Made by a program: the position numbers and the translations under genes. Of a stretch of DNA of 45,710 nucleotides, positions 10,442 through 19,116 are shown piece after piece. Position 1 is the stretch's first letter, and each line of letters starts with the position of its first letter. The notes below the pieces were generated by a model. It made no database searches. It was not told the DNA's origin and saw nothing but the letters and a program-made list of their open reading frames with translations. The stretch comes from Paracoccaceae bacterium (GTDB lineage Bacteria > Pseudomonadota > Alphaproteobacteria > Rhodobacterales > Rhodobacteraceae), in NCBI GenBank assembly GCA_007126375.1, contig SLBI01000225.1:1-45710 (forward strand), written 5' to 3'.

Positions 10442-10480
10442 GGCCGGGCGCCCGTCCGCCCGCTGTGCGGGCGCCCGGCC
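10442..10480 (+). repeat. Intercistronic GC hairpin between speD and speE
   Basis: GGCCGGGCGCCCG at 10442-10454 is the exact reverse complement of 10468-10480, with a 13-nt loop. It begins two bases past the speD stop and ends 22 bp before the speE ATG. It could attenuate transcription or stabilise the 3' end of speD mRNA, and so set the SpeD:SpeE ratio. There is no T-run, so it is not a classical terminator. Confidence 0.6.
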
Positions 10481-10502
10481 AGCCGCCCCGAGGGAGACCA
10501 GC

Positions 10503-11348
10503 ATGACGGAATGGATGCAGGAGCGGCTGCACGACGACTATGCGCAGGCGCTGCGGGTGGATCGCGTGCTGTTCGACAGTGCAACGGAGCATCAACGGCT
10601 GCGGCTGTTCGACAATGCCCGTTTCGGCCGTGTCCTCACCCTCGATGACGTGGTCCAGACCACCGAAGGCGACAACTTCATCTATCACGAAATGATGGCG
10701 CATGTGCCGATCCTCGCCCATGGCGCGGCACGACGGGTGCTGATCGTGGGCGGCGGTGATGGCGGGCTGGCCCGCGAGGTTCTGAAACACCCCGACATCG
10801 TGCATGTCACCATGGTCGAGATCGACGCCGGGGTGGTCGCGTTCTCGAAGCAGTATCTCCCGAACCTCTCGGCCGGCGCCTTCGACGACCCGCGGCTGGA
10901 ACTCGTGATCGCCGATGGCGCAGCCTTCATGGCCGGGGCCGGCGAGAGCTATGACGTGATCCTGATCGATTCGACCGATCCGATCGGACCGGGCGAGGTG
11001 CTGTTCACCGACAGCTTCTATGGACATGCGCGGCGAAGGTTGGCCGAGGGCGGCATCCTCGTGACCCAGAACGGCGTGCCCTTCCTGCAGCCGGCGGAGC
11101 TGACAGCCAGCATGCGGGCCTTCAAGGCACTTTTCGCCGACTGGACCTGTTACCTCTGCACCGTGCCGACCTATGCCGGCGGACCGATGGCGCTGGGCTG
11201 GGGCACCGATGGAGTTGCCAGAGCGACTCCGCTCGCGGCGCTGCAGGCGCGGTTTTCCGCAGCCGGGCTCGCCCCGGACTACTACACTCCGGAAGTGCAC
11301 CAAGCGGCGTTTGCCCTGCCCGGCTATGTGCGCCGGCTCATGCCCTGA
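10503..11348 (+). CDS. speE: Spermidine synthase (polyamine aminopropyltransferase)
   Basis: The 281-residue protein has the spermidine synthase layout. An N-terminal beta-strand domain (HQRLRLFDNARFGRVLTLDDVVQTTEGDNF) is followed by a Rossmann domain with the SAM-type loop VGGGDGGLAREVLKH. The acidic VEID and the catalytic DSTDPIGPGE loop are present. It transfers an aminopropyl group from decarboxylated AdoMet to putrescine. The length is normal for the family. An AGGGAGACC ribosome site precedes the ATG. It pairs functionally with speD just upstream, and with the agmatinase gene speB at 26174-27142, which would supply putrescine. Confidence 0.95.
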   Translation: MTEWMQERLHDDYAQALRVDRVLFDSATEHQRLRLFDNARFGRVLTLDDVVQTTEGDNFIYHEMMAHVPILAHGAARRVLIVGGGDGGLAREVLKHPDIVHVTMVEIDAGVVAFSKQYLPNLSAGAFDDPRLELVIADGAAFMAGAGESYDVILIDSTDPIGPGEVLFTDSFYGHARRRLAEGGILVTQNGVPFLQPAELTASMRAFKALFADWTCYLCTVPTYAGGPMALGWGTDGVARATPLAALQARFSAAGLAPDYYTPEVHQAAFALPGYVRRLMP

Positions 11349-11403
11349 AGGATCCCGTCCGGACGCTCACCCGCCCTGTGAGACGCCCGAGGCAAATCCC
11401 CGC

Positions 11404-11859
11404 CTAGATCTCCTTTCTTTGCCAGCGGCCGTTTTCCTCGGTCCAGTATTGCGGCGCAAGCCCGGCGTCGCGGAAACGGCGCCACAAGCCGCGCGCCTGC
11501 TGCATTGCCTCGGCATCCGCACTGTCGAACAGGATCCAGATGCGTTCGAGCGCAGCCGCCTCCTCGGGCGCGACATCGGCGCGATCGATCGCCACCAGCG
11601 CATGTGGTCGGTTGGGGGCGTCCTTGGCGGAGGTCAGCAAAACCGGCTGACGGGCATCCTGCGGCCCGCCGGCCCGGCCATGCGGCAGGAACCCGTCCTC
11701 GGGGTTCAGCCAGAGCCAGTCGTCCAGGCGTGCCAGCCGATCCGCCATGCTGCCGCGCACCGCCACCCGCCAGCCCTGCGCGAGGGCCCGCGGCAAAAGC
11801 CTGGCCAGCACCGTCTCGGCCGGCGAGCGGGTAAGGTGGTAGAACAGCACCTCGCCCAT
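11404..11859 (-). CDS. holC: DNA polymerase III chi subunit
   Basis: The 151-residue protein matches HolC: an N-terminal VLFYHLTRSPAETVLARLLPRALAQGWRVAV, then LDDWLWLNPEDGFLPHG, and a late ALERIWILFDSADAEAMQQARGLWRRF helix. Chi belongs to the clamp-loader complex and binds SSB and psi during replication. The gene begins 11 bp after pepA ends and is probably cotranscribed with it. The pepA-holC order is also conserved in E. coli. The speE gene converges on it with a 55-bp gap. Confidence 0.92.
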   Translation of the reverse strand: MGEVLFYHLTRSPAETVLARLLPRALAQGWRVAVRGSMADRLARLDDWLWLNPEDGFLPHGRAGGPQDARQPVLLTSAKDAPNRPHALVAIDRADVAPEEAAALERIWILFDSADAEAMQQARGLWRRFRDAGLAPQYWTEENGRWQRKEI

Positions 11860-11870
11860 CGTCGGCGCGC

Positions 11871-13340
11871 TCAGCCCTCGAACCGGTCGCGGACCAGCCG
11901 GTCGAGCGCACGCACGCCCCAGCCGGTCGCGCCCTTCGGCGCAAAAGTGGTCTCGTCGCTGCGCAGGGCGGTCCCGGCGATGTCGAGATGCACCCAGGGC
12001 GTGCCGTCCTTGACGAAGCGGGCGAGGAATTGCGCCGCCGTCACCGCGCCGGCCGCACGGCCGCCGACATTCTTCATGTCGGCAAGCCGGCTTTTCAGCT
12101 GTTTGTCGTAGGCCTCGCCCAAGGGCATCCGCCAGGCGCCCTCGCCCTCGGCCGCCGCCGCCTTCAGCACAGACTCGGCCATCGCGTCGTCGTTCGAGAA
12201 GACGCCGGTGTTCTCATGCCCCAGCGCGATGACGATGGCGCCCGTCAGCGTGGCGAGGTCGATCATCGCGGCCGGCTTGAACCGCTCCTGTGCGTACCAC
12301 ATCACATCCGCCAGCACGAGCCGGCCTTCGGCATCGGTGTTGATCACCTCGATCGTGTCGCCCTTCATCGAGGTCACCACGTCACCTGGCCTTTGCGCAT
12401 TTCCCGAAACCATGTTCTCGACCAGACCGACAAGCCCCACGACATTCGCCTTCGCCTTGCGCAGGGCCAGCGTTTTCATCACCCCTGCCACGACAGCGGC
12501 ACCGGCCATGTCCATGGTCATCTCTTCCATACCGGCCGCGGGCTTGATCGAGACGCCGCCGGTATCGAATACAACCCCCTTGCCGACCAGCGCGAGCGGG
12601 GCGGCGTTCTTCTTGCCGCCGCGCCATTCGATCACGGCAACCTTGGACGGGCTGTCCGAGCCTTGCCCCACCGCCAGGAGCGCGCCCATGCCGAGTTTCC
12701 CGAGCGCTTCCTCGTCCAACACCTCGACCGTCAGGCCCAGCTCCTTCATTCCCTTGATCTGCTTTGCAAAGGCCTTGGTGGTGAGCACATTTGCCGGGGC
12801 GTTGACGAGATCGCGGGTGAACAGGACGCCTGCCGCCGCGGCCTGCATCGGGGCCCAATCGGCGCTCACGGCCTTCGGGTCGCTGACAGCCAGCCGCACT
12901 GTGCCGGGCATGCGCCGCTCGCCCGTGCGGTGATCGGCGAAGTCGTAGGCCCGCAGCACCGCACCCAGGCCGATCTGCGCCGCCTGCTTGTGGCTGCCGG
13001 CGCAAATCAGCGCGCCGGCCTTGCCCAGCGCCTTGCCGACGGCAGCCCCGGCCTTGCGTGCCGCGGCGGCATCCTCCTTGCGGCCGAGGCGGATCGCCAG
13101 CACCGTCTCGGCGGCCATGCCGGCGGGCCAGTCCATCCGGACCGCCTCGCCCGGCTTCAGCTTGCCGAAGACGTCGGATGCGACAAGGCGCGCCAAAGCC
13201 CCGCGCTGAGCACGGTTGACCCGCGCCGCCGCCGAGTCGAGCCGCTGTCCGGGTTCGGCAAGCACCGCAACAACGCCCTCATGCGCGGTCACCGCGTCGG
13301 TATCGACAGACTCGATCGCAAGCTTCACGGGGTCGGTCAT
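11871..13340 (-). CDS. pepA: Leucyl aminopeptidase (M17 family)
   Basis: I chose the ATG at 13340 (MTDPVKL), behind an AAGGAG ribosome site, giving 489 residues. The C-terminal catalytic domain shows LVGKGVVFDTGGVSIKP, DMAGAAVVAGVM and the family signature NTDAEGRLVLADVMWYA, which provide the two-metal site and the catalytic Lys/Arg. The N-terminal macro-like domain (about 1-160) is more divergent. The enzyme removes N-terminal amino acids from peptides, and some homologues also bind DNA. It is divergent from lptF across 156 bp and is followed by holC. Confidence 0.95.
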   Translation of the reverse strand: MTDPVKLAIESVDTDAVTAHEGVVAVLAEPGQRLDSAAARVNRAQRGALARLVASDVFGKLKPGEAVRMDWPAGMAAETVLAIRLGRKEDAAAARKAGAAVGKALGKAGALICAGSHKQAAQIGLGAVLRAYDFADHRTGERRMPGTVRLAVSDPKAVSADWAPMQAAAAGVLFTRDLVNAPANVLTTKAFAKQIKGMKELGLTVEVLDEEALGKLGMGALLAVGQGSDSPSKVAVIEWRGGKKNAAPLALVGKGVVFDTGGVSIKPAAGMEEMTMDMAGAAVVAGVMKTLALRKAKANVVGLVGLVENMVSGNAQRPGDVVTSMKGDTIEVINTDAEGRLVLADVMWYAQERFKPAAMIDLATLTGAIVIALGHENTGVFSNDDAMAESVLKAAAAEGEGAWRMPLGEAYDKQLKSRLADMKNVGGRAAGAVTAAQFLARFVKDGTPWVHLDIAGTALRSDETTFAPKGATGWGVRALDRLVRDRFEG

Positions 13341-13448
13341 CGCCGCCTCTCCTTGAACTGTCCTGTTTGCGCGCGAGCGTAGCGGCGGGCCGCCGGATTT
13401 GCCAGACGACAGTTTCATCCCCCCGCTTCATCCCCCGGGCGCGATCGG

Positions 13449-13455
13449 CTAGGCT
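13449..13455 (+). promoter_or_regulatory. Possible -10-like element before lptF
   Basis: CTAGGCT lies 41 bp before the lptF GTG in the divergent pepA/lptF gap. It resembles elements at 6264 and 29687. No convincing -35 was seen. Confidence 0.3.
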
Positions 13456-13496
13456 CGTATCGGCGCCGGATCGGCGACGGGGAGGGACCGGCAAGC

Positions 13497-14612
13497 GTGA
13501 CCAGATTCGACCGATACCTGCTGTCGCAACTGCTCATGCTGTTCGGCTTCTTCGCGCTGGTTCTGGTGGCGGTGTACTGGGTCAACCGGGCGGTCTCGTT
13601 GGTCGACACGTTGGTCGCCGACGGCCAGTCGGCGCGGATGTTTCTGGAGTTCACGCTTTTGGCCCTGCCAAACGTGACCCGGCTGGTGCTGCCGGTCGCA
13701 GCCTTCGTCGCCGCGGTCTACGCCATGCACCGCATGGTGACAGAGAGCGAATTCGTGGTGATGCAGGCGATCGGGCTCTCGCCGTTCCGGCTGGCGCGGC
13801 CGGTGCTGGTCTTCGGGCTCGTCGTGGCCATGATGATGGCGGTCCTGATGCACTGGCTGGTGCCGGAGAGCCGGGCCGGGATGGTGGAGCGGCGCGCCCA
13901 GATCGCCGAGAACATCACCGCCCGCGTGCTGACCGAGGGCAGCTTCGTGCACCCCACCACGGGGGTCACGCTCTTTGTCCGGCAGATCACGCCCGAGGGG
14001 GCGTTTCGTGACCTGTTCCTGTCGGATTCGCGCCCGGGCGGACCGCGCACCACCTACACCGCGCGCGAGGCCTTTCTCGTGCGCACCGAGGTCGGGCCGC
14101 AACTGGTGATGCTGGACGGAAGTGCGCAGTCGCTGCGCGAGCCGGGACCACGGCTGAGCGTGACGAGCTTCGATACGCTCACCTACGACCTTGCGGCGCT
14201 GATCGGACCGCGGGGCGCGCTCACGATCGGCCTGCGTGAATTGTCAACGCCCGCGCTGCTGCGCGCAGGCCCGCCTCCGGGTGCAACGGACGCGGCGATG
14301 ATGCTGGAACTCAACGTCCGCCTCGCGCAACCGCTGATGGCAGCGGCAGCAGCGCTGATCGGTTTCACCGCGCTTATCCTCGGTGCATTCAGCCGGCTGG
14401 GTGTCTGGCGGCAAGTGCTGGGCGCAGTGGTGGCGGTGATCGCCATGCAACTCCTGCACACCGTCGTCACCGGGGCGGTGGCGCGCGAGGCGGCGCTCTG
14501 GCCGCTGGTGCACCTGCCGCCTGCGGCGGGCTTCGCCGGCGCCGGACTCGCGCTCTGGCTTGCGGGCCGGCCTCGGCGCCCGGCGGCCGAAATGGCGCAG
14601 GCACCGGCATGA
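13497..14612 (+). CDS. lptF: LPS export ABC transporter permease LptF
   Basis: The 371-residue protein is of the YjgP/YjgQ family. It has N-terminal transmembrane helices (LLMLFGFFALVLVAVYWV, then LPVAAFVAAVYAMHRMVTESE), a periplasmic beta-jellyroll in the middle (about 130-265), and three C-terminal helices. The ESEFVVMQAIGLSPFR segment is the coupling helix that contacts the LptB ATPase. LptF with LptG extracts lipopolysaccharide from the inner membrane. The start is GTG behind GGAGGG. The stop overlaps the lptG start in an ATGA, so the two are translationally coupled. In E. coli lptFG is also divergent from pepA-holC. Confidence 0.94.
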   Translation: MTRFDRYLLSQLLMLFGFFALVLVAVYWVNRAVSLVDTLVADGQSARMFLEFTLLALPNVTRLVLPVAAFVAAVYAMHRMVTESEFVVMQAIGLSPFRLARPVLVFGLVVAMMMAVLMHWLVPESRAGMVERRAQIAENITARVLTEGSFVHPTTGVTLFVRQITPEGAFRDLFLSDSRPGGPRTTYTAREAFLVRTEVGPQLVMLDGSAQSLREPGPRLSVTSFDTLTYDLAALIGPRGALTIGLRELSTPALLRAGPPPGATDAAMMLELNVRLAQPLMAAAAALIGFTALILGAFSRLGVWRQVLGAVVAVIAMQLLHTVVTGAVAREAALWPLVHLPPAAGFAGAGLALWLAGRPRRPAAEMAQAPA

Positions 14613-15703
14613 TCCTGAGCCGCTACATGGCCCGGCGTTATCTGGTCAGCTTTCTCGGGGTGATGGCCGTGATGGCCGGAATCCTGCTTCTGGTGGACAT
14701 GGTCGAGCAACTGCGCCGCTTCGGCGGCGCAGGGGTGGGGTTCGCCACCGCTTTGCAGCTCGCGGCGCTGCGCATGCCGTCCAGCCTCTATGCCGTGCTG
14801 CCGCTTATCGCATTGCTGGCGACGCTGGCGATGTTCGTCGCGCTTGCCCGCAGTTCCGAACTGGTGGTGGTCCGGGCGGTGGGCCGATCCGCGCTGGCGG
14901 TGGTGGCGGCACCTGCGCTGGTGGGCCTCTTGCTGGGCCTCGCCGCGATTTCCGTGCTCAACCCGGTAGTGGCGGCGACGGCGAAGCAGTACGATCAGCT
15001 TGCCGCACGGCTGGGCGGGGACGATGCCAACCTGCTGTCGGTCAGCCGCGACGGGCTGTGGCTGCGCGAGGCCGCCGCCGGCCGACAGCGGGTCATCCGT
15101 GCCCTGCAGGCCACCGCAGATGGCAGCCGGCTTTCCGACGTGTCGATCCTCACCTTCGCACCGGGGACCGGGCCGGTGAAACAGATCGAGGCCATGTCGG
15201 CCGAGTTGACGCCAGGCGCCTGGCGGCTGCGCGAGGCCCGGCAGTGGGATCTGACCCTTCCCAACCCGGAAGCTGCCGTCACCCTGCATGCGGAACTCGC
15301 GCTGCCGACCGATCTGACACCCACCGCGCTGCGCGACAGCTTCGGCCCCCCTGCGACGATCCCGCTGTGGGAGTTGCCGGGCTTCATCGCCACGCTCGAT
15401 CGTGCCGGCTTCGCCGCCCTCGAACACCGGGTCTGGCTGCAGCGGGAACTCGCGATGCCATTGATGCTGGTGGCGATGGTGCTGATCGGCGCAAGCTTCA
15501 CCCTGTATCACATCCGCGCTGGGCATCAGGGTCTGCGGGTGCTGATGGCGCTGCTCGCGGGGTTCGGCGCCTTCTTCCTGCGCGACTTCGCACAGGTGCT
15601 GGGCGAGAACGGCCAGATCCCCGCCATGCTGGCCGCGTGGAGCCCTCCGGCAGTGGCGGCATTGCTGGCACTCGGGCTGATGCTGCAGCTGGAGGAAGGC
15701 TGA
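14609..15703 (+). CDS. lptG: LPS export ABC transporter permease LptG
   Basis: The 364-residue protein is the LptG partner. It begins with ILSRYMARRYLVSFLGVMAV, a helix typical of the family. It then has helices around residues 45-120 with the coupling motif SSELVVVRAVGRS, a periplasmic jellyroll, and a C-terminal helical part (LMLVAMVLIGASFTLYHI). It forms the LptB2FG transporter with LptF. The start overlaps the lptF stop (ATGA) and its own stop overlaps the lptD start (TGATG). Order and coupling make a single lptF-lptG-lptD unit, putting both ends of the LPS export route together. Confidence 0.94.
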   Translation: MILSRYMARRYLVSFLGVMAVMAGILLLVDMVEQLRRFGGAGVGFATALQLAALRMPSSLYAVLPLIALLATLAMFVALARSSELVVVRAVGRSALAVVAAPALVGLLLGLAAISVLNPVVAATAKQYDQLAARLGGDDANLLSVSRDGLWLREAAAGRQRVIRALQATADGSRLSDVSILTFAPGTGPVKQIEAMSAELTPGAWRLREARQWDLTLPNPEAAVTLHAELALPTDLTPTALRDSFGPPATIPLWELPGFIATLDRAGFAALEHRVWLQRELAMPLMLVAMVLIGASFTLYHIRAGHQGLRVLMALLAGFGAFFLRDFAQVLGENGQIPAMLAAWSPPAVAALLALGLMLQLEEG

Positions 15704-17835
15704 TGCCGCGCCTGCGCGCCATGGCCGCCACGGTCCTTGCCGGTCTGCTTGCGGCCGTTCCGGCCCTGGCACAGGAGACGCTGCAGCTCGCGGCCGGCAG
15801 CCTGAGGATTGAAGCCGGCAACCGGCTGGTGGCCGAGGGCGATGTCGAGGCGCTGTGGCGCGACACAAGGTTGCGGGCAGCGCGGCTCGTGTTTCAGCCC
15901 GGCCTCGGCGGCCAGCCTGACCGGCTGCAGATTGCCGGGCCCATCGTGCTGGAAGATGGCGACCGCATCCTCGTCCTTGCCGACGCCGCCGAGCTTTCCA
16001 GCGACCTGCGCGACGGACTCATGACCGGCGTGCGGCTGGTGCTCGACCGGCGGCTGCAGCTGGCCGCGCGCGAACTCAGCCGAGAGAGCGGGCGCTTCAA
16101 CCGTCTCGAGCGCGCAGTCGCCTCGTCCTGCCGGATCTGTGCCGAGCGGCCGGTGCCGCTGTGGGAGATCCGCGCCGCCCGCATCAGCCATGACGCCGAG
16201 AAGCGCCGGCTGACCTTCGACCGCGCGGCTTTCCGGCTGGGTGGGCGAACCGTCGCGGTGCTTCCGCGGCTGACCCTGCCGGACCCCAGCGTGCGCCGCG
16301 CCACGGGATTTCTGGCGCCCGACGTGCTGTCCTCGAGCGCGCTCGGCCCCGGCTTTCGCCTGCCGTATTTCATCGTCCTCGGTCCGGACCGCGATCTGAG
16401 GCTGACCCCGCGGCTGCATGTCCGCGGCAGCTACACGCTGGCCGCACGCTACCGCCAGGCCTTTGCCGCCGGACCCGTCGAGATCGAGGCGGCGCTGACC
16501 CGTGACCGTCTGCGACCCGGGATGACGCGTGGCTACTTCGCTGCCACTGCCGATCTGGAGCTGGCGCGGGGCACGCAGTTCGGGCTGCAGCTGGAGCTGC
16601 CGAGCGACGCGCGCTACCGTGGCGATTACGGTCTCGGCGACGAGGACATCCGCGAGAATACCGTGTTCCTGCTGCGACGTGGCCGCGACCGCCTCGACCG
16701 GCTGCGCCTGACGCAGTTTCGCGCCTTCCGGGACGGCGTGGACAATTCAGAGTTGCCGAATCTGCTGCTCGATGGTGCCGTGCTGCGACGCTTCGTGCCG
16801 CCAGGGCTGGGCGGCATGGCCGAGGTGTCGGTCGAGGGGTTGGCGACCGCGCGACGATCGAACGATGCGATCACCGGCGCGGGGCGCGACAGTGCCCGTC
16901 TCACGGCGCGGCTGGCCTGGCGGCGGGACTGGCTGTTGCCCGGCGGCGTGCAGGCCGCCGCGCTTGCGGATCTGCAGGCCGACCGCTGGTGGGTGCGCCA
17001 GGACGACAACCTGCCGCCCCGGATAACGCGCCTCAGCCCCGCGCTCGGGATGGAACTTCGCTGGCCGCTCCTGCGCAGCGCTCCGGGAGGAGCCACGCAG
17101 TTGCTGGAGCCGGTCGCCCAGATCGTCTGGGCACCCGACCGGATCACCGCGGCCCCGAACGAAGACAGCCGGCTGGTGGAATTCGACGAGGTGACGCTGT
17201 TTTCGCTGCACCGTTTCACCGGTCGTGACGCGCGCGAGCCGGGGCTGCGTGCAAATCTGGGGTTGAGCTGGACCCGTCAGGATCCTTCCGGCTGGTCACT
17301 CGCCCTGGCCGCCGGCCGGGTCCTGCGCCTCCGGCCTGCCGATTTCTCGCCCGCTTCGGGCCTCGGCGGTCGGCGTTCTGACTGGCTGGCCGTGATGCGG
17401 CTCGAGACGGCGGGCGGCCTTCGGCTCGACGGGCGCGCGGTGATCGACGATGACGGGCGCATCGGCCGGCAGGAACTCCTTCTGACCTATGCCGGCGACG
17501 GCGTCTCGATCGGCGGCAGCCTCGTGCATCTCCTGGCCGACCCGGCCGAGGAGCGGCCCGACCGCAGCACCGAGTTGGGCCTCGACGGCAGCCTCGCGCT
17601 GGGTGCGAACTGGACCGCACTGGCCGATCTGCGCTATGATGTGGCCCGGCGCGAGCCGGGGCGTGCCGGCCTTGGCGCAAGGTTTCGCAACGAATGCCTT
17701 GCGGTGGATGTTTCCCTCTCGCGTCGCTTCGTCTCCTCGACTAGTGTGGCCGCGCGGACCGAGTTCGGCCTCAGGGTCGATCTGATCGGCTTCGGTGATC
17801 GGCAGCCGGGACCGGCTCGCCCCTGCGCACGCTGA
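15703..17835 (+). CDS. lptD: LPS-assembly protein LptD (outer-membrane translocon)
   Basis: Starting at the TGATG overlap gives 710 residues with a signal peptide (MPRLRAMAATVLAGLLAAV...ALA-QE). Residues about 25-180 form the OstA/LptA-like beta-jellyroll. The rest is a beta-barrel with many short amphipathic strands, ending in the strand-rich SVAARTEFGLRVDLIGFG. Cys pairs in SCRICAERP and a late RNECLAVDVSLSRRF are the positions expected for LptD disulphides. It places LPS in the outer leaflet, together with LptE, which is not seen here. A longer frame upstream overlaps lptG and is not coding. The next gene encodes the chaperone SurA, which assists LptD folding in E. coli. Confidence 0.93.
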   Translation: MPRLRAMAATVLAGLLAAVPALAQETLQLAAGSLRIEAGNRLVAEGDVEALWRDTRLRAARLVFQPGLGGQPDRLQIAGPIVLEDGDRILVLADAAELSSDLRDGLMTGVRLVLDRRLQLAARELSRESGRFNRLERAVASSCRICAERPVPLWEIRAARISHDAEKRRLTFDRAAFRLGGRTVAVLPRLTLPDPSVRRATGFLAPDVLSSSALGPGFRLPYFIVLGPDRDLRLTPRLHVRGSYTLAARYRQAFAAGPVEIEAALTRDRLRPGMTRGYFAATADLELARGTQFGLQLELPSDARYRGDYGLGDEDIRENTVFLLRRGRDRLDRLRLTQFRAFRDGVDNSELPNLLLDGAVLRRFVPPGLGGMAEVSVEGLATARRSNDAITGAGRDSARLTARLAWRRDWLLPGGVQAAALADLQADRWWVRQDDNLPPRITRLSPALGMELRWPLLRSAPGGATQLLEPVAQIVWAPDRITAAPNEDSRLVEFDEVTLFSLHRFTGRDAREPGLRANLGLSWTRQDPSGWSLALAAGRVLRLRPADFSPASGLGGRRSDWLAVMRLETAGGLRLDGRAVIDDDGRIGRQELLLTYAGDGVSIGGSLVHLLADPAEERPDRSTELGLDGSLALGANWTALADLRYDVARREPGRAGLGARFRNECLAVDVSLSRRFVSSTSVAARTEFGLRVDLIGFGDRQPGPARPCAR

Positions 17836-17885
17836 CCGGCACGACGGCCACGCGGACTATCGAGAGGGGCCAAAAGACCCCGCAC

Positions 17886-19103
17886 ATGAGGAACGACGAG
17901 CGATACGACATGCCCATGATGCGCCTGATCCCCTTCCTTGCAGCGGTCCTTGCTGCGCTGTTCATGCCCGGCGCGGCCACCGCGCAGAACCCCTTCGCGC
18001 CCGTCGCCCATGTCGACGATCGGGTGGTCACCCGGCACGAGGTCGACCAGCGGGCCCTTTTCCTTGAGCTTTTCAACACCCCCGGAGATCTGCGCGAGCA
18101 GGCTCTGGAACGGTTGATCGAGGAGCGACTGCAAATGGCCGAGGCGGCGCGGCTCGGAGTGCGGCTCGCCGAGGCGGATGTGCGCGACGGGATGGAGGAG
18201 TTCGCCGGACGCTTCGAGCTTTCATCCGACGAGTTCGCAGCCGCGATCGGCGAGGGCGGGGTCGCGGTCGAGACCTTCCGTGCCTTCGTCGAGGCCGGCC
18301 TCGCCTGGCGGGCGGTGCTGCAGGTGCGCTTCGGGGGCCGCTTCGGTGTCCTGGACTCCGAGGTCGATCGCGCCATGTCGCTGACAGCACAGCGCGGTCC
18401 GGTGCGGCTGCTGCTGTCCGAACTCGTGTTGCCCGACACGCCCGACAACCGCGAACTGGCGGAGGACCTTTCCCGCCGCGCCAGCCCTGACGAGTTCGAG
18501 GAGGCGGCGCGGCTCTATTCGGCTGCGCAGACACGGCTTGACAGCGGCCGGCTGGGATGGGTGCCGCTGGCCGGTCTGCCCGAGCAGATCCAGACCATCC
18601 TCTCGGCGATGAGCCCGGGTCAGGTCAGCCCCCCCATTCAGGTGGAGGGGGCGGTCGTACTGTTCCTGCTGCGCGGAATCGACCGCAGCCTGAACCTGCC
18701 GCCCTCGGCCATCCGGGTGGAATACGGCCGGGCGTTGCTGCCTGCTGCGACCGCCGCCGAGGATCTGGCCCGGCTGCGCGCCCGTGCCGACAGTTGCGTC
18801 GATTTCCTGCCGTTGCTGGGGCACCTGCCCGAAGCCGCGACGGCACTCGACGGCGGGACGCTGGCCAGCCTGCCGCCAGACATCGCCACCCGGCTGGCCC
18901 GGCTTGACGCGCGGGAGATCTCGGCCGAAGCGCGGGCAGACGGCACGGTCGAGGTTCTGATGCTGTGCAGCCGCACCCCAGGCGGCGACCGCCTGCCCGA
19001 CCGTGCGGCGGTCCGGGAGGGGCTGACCGACCGGCGGCTGGGACAACTGGCGGATGGCCTTCTGGCCGAATTGCGTGCTGCTGCCGTCATCCGTCGGCGC
19101 TGA
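17886..19103 (+). CDS. surA: Periplasmic peptidyl-prolyl isomerase/chaperone SurA
   Basis: The 405-residue protein has a signal peptide (MMRLIPFLAAVLAALFMPGAATA-QN). It then has the SurA N-terminal domain (HVDDRVVTRHEVDQRALFLEL, ALERLIEERLQMAEAARLGV) and a parvulin-type region near residues 170-265 (SELVLPDTPDNRELAEDLSRR, LGWVPLAGLPEQ, MSPGQVSPPIQ). The parvulin domain looks divergent, and only one is clear. SurA escorts outer-membrane proteins, LptD among them. The start is uncertain between the first ATG and the in-frame ATGs at 17910 and 17916; the later ones give a more usual signal peptide. It sits in the order lptD-surA-pdxA-rsmA, as in E. coli. Confidence 0.9.
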   Translation: MRNDERYDMPMMRLIPFLAAVLAALFMPGAATAQNPFAPVAHVDDRVVTRHEVDQRALFLELFNTPGDLREQALERLIEERLQMAEAARLGVRLAEADVRDGMEEFAGRFELSSDEFAAAIGEGGVAVETFRAFVEAGLAWRAVLQVRFGGRFGVLDSEVDRAMSLTAQRGPVRLLLSELVLPDTPDNRELAEDLSRRASPDEFEEAARLYSAAQTRLDSGRLGWVPLAGLPEQIQTILSAMSPGQVSPPIQVEGAVVLFLLRGIDRSLNLPPSAIRVEYGRALLPAATAAEDLARLRARADSCVDFLPLLGHLPEAATALDGGTLASLPPDIATRLARLDAREISAEARADGTVEVLMLCSRTPGGDRLPDRAAVREGLTDRRLGQLADGLLAELRAAAVIRRR

Positions 19104-19116
19104 CCGCAGCCTCTGC

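Noticed and set aside
14560-15702. N-terminal extension of the lptD frame over lptG
   Set aside because: The extension is antimotif Arg/Gly-rich sequence without family similarity. A signal peptide starts exactly at the TGATG overlap at 15703.
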